The notes under the pieces: model-generated
Seen by the model: only the letters and a program-made list of their open reading frames with translations
Databases searched by the model: none
What the model was told of the DNA's origin: nothing
Shown: positions 24,068 to 34,207 of the stretch, in pieces
Layout: every line of letters starts with the position of its first letter
How positions within the stretch are numbered: the first letter of the stretch is position 1
Assembly (NCBI GenBank): GCA_947359465.1
Contig: OX375882.1
Location: forward strand, 52,209,509 to 52,273,508
Reading direction: 5' to 3'
Source: Metellina segmentata
Lineage: Eukaryota > Arthropoda > Arachnida > Araneae > Tetragnathidae
Length of the DNA stretch: 64,000 nucleotides
Position numbers and translations under genes: made by a program

Positions 24068-24127
24068 CTAGGTTGAGATGACGATTCTCTCCCGTTTGTT
24101 TACACACTCATGTTCCTCATTGCTTAA
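24068..24127 (-). other. Candidate terminal exon, conserved in three copies
   Basis: On the minus strand TTTGTAAG precedes a short frame reading LSNEEHECVNKRERIVIST and a TAG stop. The same frame, length and stop recur at 37231-37290 (LSNEEDECVNKRDGLIIST) and 37583-37643 (SNEEHECVNRRKRIIIST). No gene is recognised. Because the surrounding DNA is also duplicated, conservation alone does not prove coding; an overlapping frame (RESSSQPSTSRPSRP) is also partly kept. Confidence 0.25.
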
Positions 24128-24542
24128 CTTACAAAGGTCTATATTTTTTAGATTTATTGTACATCGTTAATAATTGTTATATATGCAATGACGATTTAAT
24201 TTCCTATGCATATGACCTTAATGCTAAGATACACTAGTGGAAAAAATTACGCTTTCTTTCACGCTTCTTTCCAAAAGCACTGTAATGAATAATATACAAT
24301 TTTTATTAGTGAGGACTTTTTTTTATACAAAGTCCATTTCGTTTAAACCGTGATTTACCACTAATTAATTTATGAAATACCATTATGTTATGAGTTCATG
24401 AAGATATTTCTATTGGCTCCAGATACTCACAAGGACAAGTATCGAAAAAACAATTTAATTTTGACCTTAACATAACGACAGCAAACACGTTAATAAAGAT
24501 TTATTAAATACACAAAAGAGGGTATAATATAGCACGACGAAC

Positions 24543-24806
24543 TTATAGTACACCTGCAGATCTTACAAATATGTCTTCTTTGTGCATCAGCAAACTTTTC
24601 AATAAAAGACTCTTGAGTTTGGAAATCATATACAATTGCATTCTTTCAAGTTTAGAACATGAATAGTCCATCATATAAGCCAGGGTGTCCCAAACAACAC
24701 TTCGATAACTCATGACAGATGTCAAGAGTAATTCGCACAAATGCTGCAGATTAGTAAAATGTAGCCATGATTTAGCAATTGTGGAACCTGTTTGCATCAT
24801 GTTCAT
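24543..24806 (-). other. Candidate exon in the duplicated segment, unrecognised
   Basis: A minus-strand frame of 87 codons (QTGSTIAKSWLHFTNLQHL, CELLLTSVMSYRSVVWD) has a decayed counterpart in copy B (about 38330-38050) whose first half keeps CELLLTSVINY in the same frame. Near the end both copies also share an alternative frame (SFIEKFADAQRRHICKICRC in A), followed by CAG|GTGTAC or CAG|GTGTGC, a plausible splice donor. Copy B has stops, so at least that copy is dead if the frame was ever coding. No family is recognised. Confidence 0.25.
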
Positions 24807-24916
24807 TTGTTCAAAGAGTTGTACAATCCTTTGCGTTTTCTTATATGGCCTGATCTCTAGCTAATTTATCTAATTTTAACCCCCCCCCCAAAAAAAAAAA
24901 AGTAGTTTGGGTGATA

Positions 24917-26126
24917 GTCCAGTCACATTAATGTGACAACCACCTATTTTCAACGTCAACGTGAAATAACCAATCACAAAAGGCAGGTGGCAGCACATTG
25001 CAGTGAAGCGTATATAAAGGATGTCCTAGTGCATCGGAAAGCATTCCAATCGTTGGCGTTATGCAGAAACGTAGCGATTTAACCGACGTCCAAAAGGGCA
25101 TGATTATTGGCTTTCGGTCCAATGGTGGAAGCATTTCGGAAACGGCTAATTTTGGGAACTATTCGCGTGCCGCCGTGGTAAAAGTATACCGTGCATGGCA
25201 AAATGACACTATCCAAAATCAGCGGCGTGGCACATGTAGTGCACCACGAGCTATAGATGATAGAGGCGAACGAAGGCTACGGAGATGCGTTCGGGCGAAT
25301 AGACGGGCAACTGTTGAGCAACTGACCGCCCAGTTGAACTAAGGGACTGCCAAGAGTGTATCCTCAACAACGGTTCAGCGAACGTTGCTGCGCATGGGCC
25401 TCCGCAGCAGACGCCTGGTTAATGCACCTATGCTGAATGCTGTTCATCGGCGACGAGGGCTGGAATTTGCACGCCAGTACCGCAACTGGACGTCCACAGA
25501 GTGGCGACAGGTGGCTTTTTCCGATGAATCACGTTTTATGCTCCATCGGACCGATGGACGTTGGCGTATATGGCGTGAAACGTCTGAAAGCAAACACCCT
25601 GCAACAATTGCCGGAAAGATCCAGGCTGGAGGAGGGAGCATTATGGTTAGGGGAAAGTTTTCCTGGCATTCACTGGGTGCACTCAACATTGTAAAAGGCA
25701 CGATGGATCAGCACAGGTACGCATCTGTCCTTGCGGACCATGTCCACCCCTACAGAATTATTTTCCCTCAGAATGATGGCATCTACCAGCAGGACAATGC
25801 GAGGTGTCATACATCTCGCAGTGTATGTGCGTGGTTCGAAGAGCACCAGGATGAGTTTACCATACTCCCCTGGCCAGCAAACTCACCGGATTTAAACCCA
25901 ATCGAGAATCTGTGGGACCACATCGATCGGGTTGTTCGCGCCATGGATCCTCAATCGCGTAAATCTAGCGCAGCTGGATACGGTACTGGAGTCGGCATGG
26001 CTCAACTTCCCAGTGAACACCTTCAGAAACCTAATTGACTCTCTTCCTGCATGTCTCGCAGCGGTCCGCTCTGCCAAAGGTGGTTATTCTGGCTTTTGAC
26101 AGGTGGTCACATTAATGTGACTGGAC
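24917..26126 (+). mobile_element. Tc1/mariner transposon with DD36E spacing
   Basis: Inverted termini begin AGTCCAGTCACATTAATGTG on the left (24916) and on the reverse of the right end (26127), about 26 bp with one mismatch. The left flank is TA; on the right TA has become TG. GTCACATTAATGTGAC inside each terminus is itself a perfect palindrome. The 1.2-kb element holds one transposase gene and sits in copy A of the segmental duplication at a site where copy B has only an AT repeat, so it arrived after the duplication. Confidence 0.92.
25061..26099 (+). pseudogene. Tc1/mariner transposase (DD36E), near-complete with one stop and one frameshift
   Basis: The start MQKRSDLTDVQKGMIIGFRS opens the paired-like helix-turn-helix domain (KRSDLTDVQKGMI, then SISETANFGNYSRAAVVKVYRAW). 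The first Asp lies in AFSDESRFMLHR, the second in YQQDNARCHTS, and the Glu in NSPDLNPIENLWDHID. I count 36 residues between the second Asp and the Glu, two more than ordinary Tc1; a DD36E group (Incomer) is known in this superfamily. Two lesions are visible: an in-frame TAA at 25340-25342, after which the same frame resumes, and a shift near 25965, after which the C-terminus (LDTVLESAWLNFPVN, to the stop at 26097-26099) reads in another frame. All catalytic residues survive, so the inactivation looks recent. Confidence 0.92.
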
Positions 26127-26130
26127 TGCG

Positions 26131-26920
26131 TTTTTCGTCCATTATTATTATTATGGTCTGACGAATTTGCTAGTGAATCTATATATCGCCATACTGCCGA
26201 CTTTTTAATGATGACTATGTCAAGATCTGGTTAATTCTAATGATGAGATATCGTTTCCATAAAGGTACGGCTACATAAAGACGTACTACATACGGCTTTC
26301 CAAATGATGAGAACCTCTTAAAAAACAACTGCAAGGAGGAGAGTTTAAATGTGTAGTTTACCTTCTTTCAACAGATTGCTGACGAGCTTACTTAGAATAA
26401 AAAGAACTGTGTTTCTTACAATATATGATCTTTCTAAAATCTAATCTATACGAGTAGTTAAACACTAGTTTTTGTGCTTCTATATTTCTGGATACTTGGC
26501 ATGAATAAGAACAAAATTACACACATTCCACAAAATAATTCCATAGAGTAGTACATCCCTACATATGACCCCAAATTCCCTCTGAAATATCCTGAAAAGT
26601 AAACAAAATTAGTGAAAATAAAACATCAAAACAATAACATTCTCAGAGTTTTTAAAAAATCCTTCGCGAGATCACACACTCTCTTTCTTCTCCATTTACC
26701 ATGGAAACTTCCTTCGTAAAAATTCCAAGGTTACGTTTCCTTCACTTTGCTTTCGTTTTGTATTTAGATGTCGTAATAATACTCTCCAAGTGAATCGCTA
26801 ACCTTAATTGTAGTGGGAAAATAATTTCAGAACGTCCATCGATTCAGATGTTACCATGATTACCGAGTATGGTGAGGTAACAGGCTTGTGATCTTGAGAT
26901 ATCTCTTTCAAGGCTAATTC
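26131..26920. repeat. Segmental duplication, copy A (right part)
   Basis: Continues the match to 38441-39520: GACTTTTTAATGATG, TTCCATAAAGG against TTCATAAAGA, TTTCTGGATACTTGGCATGA against TTTCTGGATCTTTGACATGA, and TGATCTTGAGA near the end. The match fades after about 26920. Confidence 0.8.
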
Positions 26921-27264
26921 CACGACAAAGAACACCATAACACAGAATTTTAAAGTTATCTTTTCATTCATTTTTTCTAAAAAATTACGTACTTCTTAGG
27001 TCAAACTTCTGTATTCAAATTTTAAAGGCACGATCCTTTGATTACAAATTCATTTCTGTGGCCTTCAGTAGATAGTGATACAATGTACTATCTCCTCAAA
27101 GTTTAACTTTGAGCAGTTCAAAGTGGTGATGGAAGGGCTCTTTTTTAATGCCTAATAAACAGACTCCAAAAGTGATGAGCAAAAAGTTGTTTACTTAAGG
27201 ATTTCGTTTTAAGGTGTGTGTCTCTACCCCCATATCCTAGTTTTGGTGAAAATTTTTCGTTCTT
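26921..27264. other. Short intergenic stretch
   Basis: No gene or repeat recognised before the piggyBac terminus. Confidence 0.5.
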
Positions 27265-27577
27265 TTAACCCTTTAACTGTCAAGTTATTTTGATGATTTG
27301 GGTACACAAATTGTCAAATTTTTTTATTGCAAAAATCAAATGTTTAGTACAAAATAAAATATACTTAGTAGTTAACAATTTATATTTTGAAGTACATGAG
27401 TAAAATGTTTAAAGTTTTGTAGCCACTGCATATTTGCTTGAGGCGGCTGCCACTCAACAATGGCAGTTGTAAAGTTCGCTTCTAGTAAAGCATTATTTTC
27501 TAAAAATGAAAAAAAAAATTATTATTTTCTAAAAAATAAATAAATGAAAAAAAAAAAAGTGAATACCTATCAGTAGT

Positions 27578-29561
27578 TTAGTAATTAAGTCTTGTGTGGT
27601 ACAACTGGAAACACTTGTCCAAGCACAAACCAACTCCACAATCACTACACCAGAATCGTGTTTCCTTGCTTATCTTTTTCCCATTTTTATCCTTTTTCGA
27701 ACAACACACTTTGCACTGTCTTGTAGGCTCACGTTTCATAGGAGTAGGAGGAATATGGGATATAAAATATCGTTCAGTAAGACGGGCAGGGTTATCTATT
27801 GTAGGTGGTCTACCAACATTCTTTTGTCCAGAAGCTGCATCATCATATTTATGTAAGAGCTCTTCTACAACTTGGATTCGAAATTCTAAAAATGTTATAC
27901 ATTTCACAACTACATTTTTATAGAGCAAATACGAGTTCCAGAGTACCTTGTCTAGTAAATGTAAAATATATTTTTATAATATTTTTTCTGACGTTTTCGG
28001 ATTGTTGGATGAAAGGATATTTCCTGATCACAGCGATCTACACCACCCATAGTTAGATTGTAGTCAGAAACAATCTTCGGCTTTATATCTTCATTTTTTT
28101 TATTTTTGAGGCTGACCATGGAATTGGTAATTGGTAATTTTAGTTAACGTCGTACTAGAGCAACACAACGGGCTATTGACGACGGTCCGGGATCAGTCCC
28201 TTAAGGGAAAGATCCGAGGACAACACCTCGTAATTTTGAACCACGGTCAGATGACGAAGCAACACCTGAGCTGGCACCCCACTCTCCAAACTTCCACGCC
28301 AACCCAACGTGAGGACTTTCGGCCACGACAGATTTAAGGTGCACCAGCCGCCTCTACACCATACGCTTTCAAACATCCATGCCCGGACCCGGATTCGAAC
28401 CAGGAACCTTCCGATCTAGAGGCTAACACCTTAACCACTATACCGGTTGGTCGGCACTGACCATGGAAGTATCATGAATACTGCTCATCAAACACACATC
28501 CTTCTTATCTTTCCACCTTATAGCCGAAATCTTACCTCTTTGAAAAGCTATGATTTGACCTTTTTGTAATTTTCTTTTAGCGAATTCTGTAGGTAAATCT
28601 CTTCTGTTTATCCTTACTGTGCCATAAATATCTGTTTTTTGGGCTATAAGTAAATCTGCAAGCTCGGGTGACATGTAATAGTTATCTACAGTCACACAAT
28701 AACCATTTCCAAGAAAGCGATGCAATAGGTGCATGACGACTTTTGTAGAAAGTCCATAATTTGTTTACAATTGATTGAAGACACTACTATTTCCTGTATA
28801 GATAATGAAGTCACAAATATACCCTGTTTCCGCCTCACAAAGCATAAAAAATTTGATTAAAAATCGTGCACGTTTGATAGGAATATATTGTTTCCAAGAT
28901 AACCTTCCTTTATAAGGCATCAAACTTTCATCAACCGATACATCTCTTTCCGGTATGTAAAAATTACAAAAATTTTCCCGTAAATTTTCTATTACATTAT
29001 ACAGCTTTCAAAATTTTGGATTTGGAAAATCATCTTTTTACCTTTGAGTAAACTGGAGTATGCAAAATCCTTCGATGAGACCAGTTCATAGCCTGATTTG
29101 GTTTTTAGACAATACCTTGAAGAATTATTAGCCCAAAGAATAGCTTCATTTGTAGGGATCCATTTTTCACTGCGGGAGCACCTTGATATCTTTGCCCGAT
29201 TTGCTTTTCTTTCTTGTTCTGCATAGTTGTTCGTTTCTTTGACAATTATATCCATTAGATTTGAATCCAGGAACATTTCTAAAATATCTAAAGGAGTGTA
29301 GTTTATGTTTACAGGAAAAGTTACACTTGGAGTACCTGTAAAAGGGAACCGTGGGGGCCCTGATCGGCCAGAAGAAGTTATTTCACACCATTCTCTCGTA
29401 TTTCCTATATCATCATCACCGCTATCCGTTGATTCAATGTTACTGTCAATGTCACTCTCCTCAGTTTCACCTGCGTCACTAGTATCGATGCCTTTAAAAT
29501 CTTCATCTTCTGTTGAAGAATCTAAATCATCTATATAACGTTTCAAAGAACTGGATGCCAT
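27578..29561 (-). pseudogene. piggyBac transposase (PGBD4-like), catalytic Asp triad retained, disrupted
   Basis: Starts MASSSLKRYIDDLDSSTED with the usual acidic N-terminus. The PYTPLDILEMFLD-type entry to the DDE domain is at about 29290 (NINYTPLDILEMFLDSN). The first Asp is in PERDVSVDESLMPYKGRLSW (about 28935), the second in CVTVDNYYMSPELADLL (about 28680), the third in NLTMGGVDRCDQE (about 28035). The C-terminal Cys-rich domain is complete (RQCKVCCSKKDKNGKK, WCSDCGVGLCLDKCF, ending at 27578). Damage: frame changes near 29040, a small internal loss before 28990, an in-frame stop near 28765, and the SINE inserted between codons for SMVS, which its 12-bp duplication repeats. It would act by TTAA-specific excision and integration; here it is a decayed copy. 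Confidence 0.92.
28124..28456 (-). repeat. tRNA-headed SINE, full copy with 12-bp target duplication
   Basis: On the minus strand the head carries an RNA polymerase III A box (TGGTTAAGGTG) and B box (GGTTCGAATCC). A body follows with GCACCTTAAATCTGTCG, CACGTTGGGTTGGCGTGGAA and TTGTCCTCGGATCTTTCCCT, then a tail of ATTACCA-type repeats. CTGACCATGGAA flanks it exactly on both sides (28112-28123 and 28457-28468). The 333-bp element splits the piggyBac transposase, so it is younger. Confidence 0.92.
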
Positions 29562-29673
29562 TTTACAACAAAAAGATCCCGCACGCTTTGAACCAAATAA
29601 CTTCTAACCTCTAACCTTTGATTACCTTCAGTAAAGGGCTGCCATCTATTGAATTGAGAGTACATTAACTTTT

Positions 29674-29836
29674 CCCGAGATACAGTCGGGTTTGACAAAG
29701 AGATAAAGCCGAAATAAATGTCTCCCGATATATATTCGGATATAACAATACGATGCACTCAAAAAAAAATTACCCCGAGTAATACTCGGGCGTGACATTT
29801 TCGAACACCATTGCTGTGCCCTAGATTATCTCGGGC
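29674..29836. promoter_or_regulatory. Subterminal palindromes of the piggyBac right end
   Basis: CCCGAGATACAGTCGGG (29674-29690), a degenerate CCCGATATATATTCGG (29724-29739) and CCCGAGTAATACTCGGG (29774-29790, perfect 7-bp arms) are followed by related TTGACA, TAACA and GTGACA. A half site CTCGGGCATGG is at 29830. They lie between transposase start and terminus, where piggyBac transposases often bind; the role is inferred. Confidence 0.55.
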
Positions 29837-29859
29837 ATGGTAGTTAAAAGGTGTGTTCA

Positions 29860-31110
29860 ATTAATAGGCCACATATTTAGGATTCCAAGAATGCTTTGTT
29901 TTGCTTTTACCATGACTAGGGGGAAAGTTATAGTATATATAATAAACCTTGAAGAACCCTGTTTGTGTTGTACTAAAATCTTTAAATGGGTTTTCTGAGA
30001 AACTGCGTTTTAGTTACTTTTGTTTGCAATATATATATCATATCTCCAAATATTTTTACCATTTTGATATAAAATTTTGCCACAATGTTTTATTCACTTG
30101 TTGCTTTGCTATGAACCAAATTCTAACTTTTCTCTGTTTTTTATTTATTTTGATGTTTATTCTTTTTAAAAATTACGATTTAAAAATAAAACACATTTAG
30201 TTTTTGTACAAAGTTTGGAATATTTCAATAACTTTTTGAACTACTGCAAATCTTTTGGTTCACAACACAGGTAAATATATCTATCGTATCTAACGTATAA
30301 AAGTTATTGAAATATATTCATTGGAATTTGCTATAGAAAGTGTGGCGTAAAGGTAAATTTTCACTTACATTTTGCTAAAAACCGCCTATATTTTGGAAGA
30401 TAACGAAAATGTCATTGAAATTGCATCTAAATTCATAGTTTTATTCTCCATTTTAACTAAACACATGTATGTTTCACTAAAATTCTATGAATTTTTAAAA
30501 AATGTTACGAAGGTAGACACATAACTTAAACATAGAATTGAATTAAAAAACAAAATTAGAATAAAATTGCATGCATGACAAATCTAAAGCTCAAAACTCT
30601 TTTGTATAGAATCTGCCTGAATTATTTGAAGCATGGATTTTATTTATGTATTTAGAGGTTCTGTTTGTTTGTTTAGTACTAATATTATAAAGTTTCGATC
30701 TGCTCAAAAAATATTAAAATAGTGGACAGCACTTTTTAGATATTTGAATGAACTTTCACGATTCTATGTTATATTTATATTTGGTGCTGAAATAAATACT
30801 AGTCAATATTTGAATTCCTTTCGTACAATAAAAGCTTTGTTTGATCATATCGAGCAGATATTATGTTTATTACATTCTAATAAATATGCGTATACCCTCA
30901 AATATGGGCCTAACAATGCCAGGATTTTAAGCTTGAAAATAAATGTACACCAATATCTAAATAGTAAGATAAATAATTAATTATAATTACACTGTAATTT
31001 GTTGTAGTACCGTTCAATAATTACAGATTAATCATTCAGTATTCCAGCAACATTACCAGCCCCTTTCCAATAAGTTAAATATTCGGTTGTTTAAATTTAT
31101 ATCCAAAGAG
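29860..31110. other. AT-rich DNA without a recognisable gene
   Basis: Frames at 29949-30200 and 30744-30980 (plus) lack known domains and are dominated by F, I, L, K and N as expected for AT-rich sequence. Confidence 0.5.
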
Positions 31111-31117
31111 AAATGGG

Positions 31118-31385
31118 GTGCTGAGATTGCCCGGTTGGAACAGCAAGGTACTAGCAACCGGAGGGTTGCATGTTACAATTCAAGCAAAGATAGTCGTCTA
31201 AGAAGGGGGCAAGACCACCTTAAATACGTCGTTCCGTCAAGTGTCCTCACGTTGAGAAGTTTGGAGAGTGCGGTGTGACATCGCCTTCTGACTGTGAGTC
31301 GAAATTACGTGGTGTTGTCCTCGGAACTTTCCCTTCGGGGTGGGACCTGGACCGTCACCGTTAGCTCCAGTGCTGACGATAAATA
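31118..31385 (+). repeat. Diverged SINE copy
   Basis: Head GCCCGGTTGGAACAGCAAGG, body CACCTTAAATACGTCG, GTGTCCTCACGTTGAGAAGT, TTGTCCTCGGAACTTTCCCT. Related to the 28124 family but with a different head (no intact B box), so it may be a second subfamily. The 63-codon frame in it is not a gene. Confidence 0.65.
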
Positions 31386-31389
31386 CATA

Positions 31390-32728
31390 CCATCCTAACT
31401 ACCTACCAGAAATGGTTTCGATCCTAGTATAGATTTAAGGTTTGGTGCTGCCATCTCTTGGATTTTTATAAAATTTGTATATACGTTTGCGATTTCTCGA
31501 TTTCAACGATGGAAGCTCTGGTTTGGGTTTCAAGACTCCATTATAAGCAGTTTAAAGCAGTGTACCTGCAAAACAAACGAAGATAAATATTTTAACATAA
31601 TATCTGTTTAAGTTAAATGCTCTGTAACATTTGAATAATCATGGAACGAATTTCAATAAATTAGTGTAAATATTTGAGTTTATGGATTATAATACCTTTT
31701 AATGATCGGTAATCAGATTCCTCTTCTTATTCAAAGTTATCTTGCGCAATAATAAAAAAATAATGGGATTCGGTCTTTTATGCGTTCCTGCATTTTATTG
31801 TAAAACATTATTTTCTGCATACAAAATATCTATAGTAGTACTAAAATTCGTACACACAAATACTTACTATGAAGACTTTCCAATATAGGTGGAAAAAGGA
31901 TTCATTTTTCATCCTTTATTGATGGTTGGTTCAAACCGATTCTATTAATGTTTCTTTTAAATTTTATTTGTTTTGTATTGCTTGTGCAACTTTTCCCGAG
32001 CATGTTTATCGGAATTTTAATTTTCACCTTAACTGTAATTCGGAAGTTGGATTCTTTACGAGTGAAAAAAATTAATTTCAGGAAATTGTCTGTGTTTAAA
32101 TTTTATGTGCGGCAAGATGCGCCGTGTTAAATTTACTCGATCTCTTTTCCTGTAATGCGATCTATGGACTGCCGGTTGATAAACTTGCATGGTCGTATAC
32201 TTTCTTGTAAATTAAAATAACTCTTTTAGTTATTGAGTTTAATTTTTTTTCCAGGTACCATCAATGGTATATTATATGAATAGAGAATTTCAGGATTATT
32301 CAATGAAATGTAAAGTCATTTTATGAAAGATAACATCAGAAATATTATTACAAAAATAAAAAATAATACATTTCATCTCAAATGTTGCAAAACTAACCTT
32401 AAGAATAAAAGCTTGCAACATCTCTTAAGATTTTAAAATAATTTCAATGACATGTGTTGTACAAAATTAATCAGATCGCTTCTCAGATCGTTCAAGTTAA
32501 ATACAGATGGTGTTAGTGATTCCGTAATCTTTTCTAACTTGTGGAGTGATGGCGTGCTATTCAAATGCAATTTCCCACGCAACTTTGAATGAAACAACGC
32601 CAAACATCGCCAAAACAGCAATATATTAAATTAATGTATGTCTATCACTAGAACTGCTCCAGATACAAAGTATTTCCCTATCCGCGCGCCTTCTAATAGA
32701 AACTAATCTTATCCTATTTTATACTGAA
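31390..32728. other. AT-rich DNA without a recognisable gene
   Basis: Frames at 31948-32130 (plus) and 32621-32433 (minus) have no recognised domain. Confidence 0.5.
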
Positions 32729-32730
32729 AA

Positions 32731-32955
32731 CTAGCCATTGCGTGGCCAACATGGCGTTGCCCGTGACATTTCTTTTCGAGGGGTCAAAGTATGACCACTG
32801 CTTGCTAACCCCGGTGGTATCAATCTTCGCAAACCAACACAACGGGCAACGTCATGATAGTTTCGTCATTGTCAAATGCGGCCAAATTCTAATTGCGAAG
32901 ATATCCAATCGGCGTAACATTCCAATCTCTTGCAAATATATAAATAATCATTAAA
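32731..32955 (-). repeat. Hairpin-chain repeat, diverged copy
   Basis: Starts ACTAGCCATTGCGTGGCCAA and runs through GGCGTTGCCCGTG, CTTCGCAAACCAACA and AATTGCGAAGATATCCAAT, parallel to the copy at 8179. Most of its palindromes are damaged. Confidence 0.6.
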
Positions 32956-32965
32956 AAAAAAATTG

Positions 32966-33268
32966 TTAGCCTCTGGATCGGAAGGTTTCTGGTTCGAATC
33001 CGGGTCCGGGCATGGATGCTTGTAAGCGTATGGTGTATAGGCGGCTGGTGCACCTTAAATCTGTCGTGGCCGAAAGTCCTCACGTTGGGTTGGCGTGGAA
33101 GTTTGGAGAGTGGGGTGCCAGCTCAGGTGTTGTTTCGTCATCTGACCGTGGTTCAAAATTACGAGCTGTTGTCCTCGGATCTTTCCCTTAAGGGACTGAT
33201 CCCGGACCGTCGTCAATAGCCCGTTGGGTTGTTCTAGTACGACGTTAACTAAAATTACCATTACCATC
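32966..33268 (+). repeat. tRNA-headed SINE, 5'-truncated
   Basis: Begins at TTGTTAGCCTCTGGATCGG, just past the A box, keeps the B box (GGTTCGAATCC), the whole body and an ATTACCATTACC tail. It follows the hairpin repeat directly, separated by an A run. Confidence 0.9.
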
Positions 33269-33294
33269 AATAAAAAAATTGTGCATTAAAAGAA

Positions 33295-33446
33295 AATCAA
33301 ATGTAAGGTATCGATCAAAAAAATGATAATCAAGGTATCGATCTATTGAAATCAAATGAAAATCAAGGTATTGATCTATTGAAATCAAATGAAATTCAAG
33401 GAATCGATCTATTGAAATCAAATGAAAATCAATGTATCGATCTGTT
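33295..33446. repeat. 33-bp minisatellite
   Basis: About four and a half units of GATCTATTGAAATCAAATGA + AAATCAAGGTATC, with each unit containing ATCGAT or its one-base variant. Confidence 0.85.
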
Positions 33447-33449
33447 GTA

Positions 33450-33600
33450 AAATTGTTCTTGCCCGTGACAGTTCTTTTCGTGGGGCAGGTGTGACCACTG
33501 TTCGCTTAGGCTCGCCAATTCCGGTGATTGCTAAGCATTCCCTTTTAATTGAGAAGAGATGCAATCTCTTGCGAAATATATATATAGTTATTTCCAATGA
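33450..33600. repeat. Fragment of the hairpin-repeat family
   Basis: TTGCCCGTGACAGTTCTTTT, GTGTGACCACTG and GATGCAATCTCTTGCGAAATA parallel 32756-32940. The minisatellite lies between the two fragments. Confidence 0.5.
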
Positions 33601-33689
33601 CAAGAGAATAAGACAAACATCTTACAAAACATACTAAACAATAAACACAAGAACAGCAAGAAAAAAAAGTCAATGTCTCATCAGCAGGG

Positions 33690-34207
33690 CTCTTCACCTC
33701 AGTGTCCACACGCAGAGCTGAGGATCCTTGGATGTGGTACCTATCCATAACCTCGTTCTTTCCACCGAGCGATCAATTTGGGCTGTCGTAAATGAAAACG
33801 CGGTATAGACGACTCGCCAGACAGTCGTGGCCCACTGCATGTCTAAATTCTGCGACAGCTCTTTCACGAGGTTTGACCAAAATCTTTTGGCCCTAAATGT
33901 TCCTCCAACGCTTCGAAGAAATACAGGTAGCGAGATCCACTTTCCATGTAAGGCTCATTTTGTTTTTAATGTAAAGGTTTATGAAATGGAATGAGTAGCA
34001 TGTGTCTAGCTGCTGAACAATCTGTGTACCCTTATCCAACATGTCTGCCTGCTCATTACCAAAAATGTCACAGTGACCAGGTATCGACTGGATAACGATG
34101 CGCCGTCCTTCTGCCCTCAATCTCTCAAGAAGGATATGATATTCTAAGATATGTTTAGAGATAGGTACTTCATTTAACCCAATAACCTGAATGGCAGCTC
34201 TGGACAA
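33690..34207 (-). pseudogene. LINE (Jockey-like) RNase H and C-terminal remnant
   Basis: The minus-strand frame 34207-33893 reads RAAIQVIGLNEVPISKHILE, RRIVIQSIPGHCDIFGNEQADMLDKGTQ, the C-terminal half of a non-LTR RNase H (the PGHC..GNEQAD block holds the last catalytic Asp). After a shift, another frame continues EFRHAVGHDCLASRLYRVFIY and YHIQGSSALR, the usual LINE C-terminus with its zinc-knuckle cysteines lost (the expected C-x-C pairs are not visible). Remnants of the upstream RNase H continue to about 34260 in shifted frames. Reverse transcriptase and endonuclease are absent. Confidence 0.8.

Larger units (their letters stand above)
22935..24912. repeat. Segmental duplication, copy A (left part)
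   Basis: Colinear with 35938-38403 over its whole length. Shared blocks include GGAAACAGCTTTAAAA (22931/35946), ATACTTATATTTA-GTTTGTTAAACTCA, TGAAACCAAAAGGTACTCAT-type sequence (23971/37484) and ATGCAATTGTATATGATTTCC (minus, 24637). Identity looks like roughly four positions in five by eye. Copy A then continues at 26131 after the Tc1/mariner insertion. Confidence 0.85.
27269..29851 (-). mobile_element. piggyBac element with an internal SINE
   Basis: The left end is TTAA-CCCTTTAACTGTC (TTAA at 27265-27268); the right end reversed is CCTTTTAACTACC, a short inverted repeat. The right TTAA appears lost (TGTG). Inside the right end lie three palindromic motifs of the form CCCGA...TCGGG. The element carries one transposase pseudogene on the minus strand and a 333-bp SINE. 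Confidence 0.85.

Noticed and set aside
25444..25701. Antisense frames within the DD36E transposase
   Set aside because: Overlap a clear transposase on the other strand; no independent features.
28378..28446. tRNA gene (A and B boxes, tRNA-like head)
   Set aside because: The same head occurs in several copies followed by the same SINE body and tail, with target duplications; no complete acceptor stem is visible.
33295..33446. CRISPR-like array
   Set aside because: Units are contiguous 33-bp tandem repeats without unique spacers, in a eukaryotic context; the same holds for the 29-bp array at 40786.
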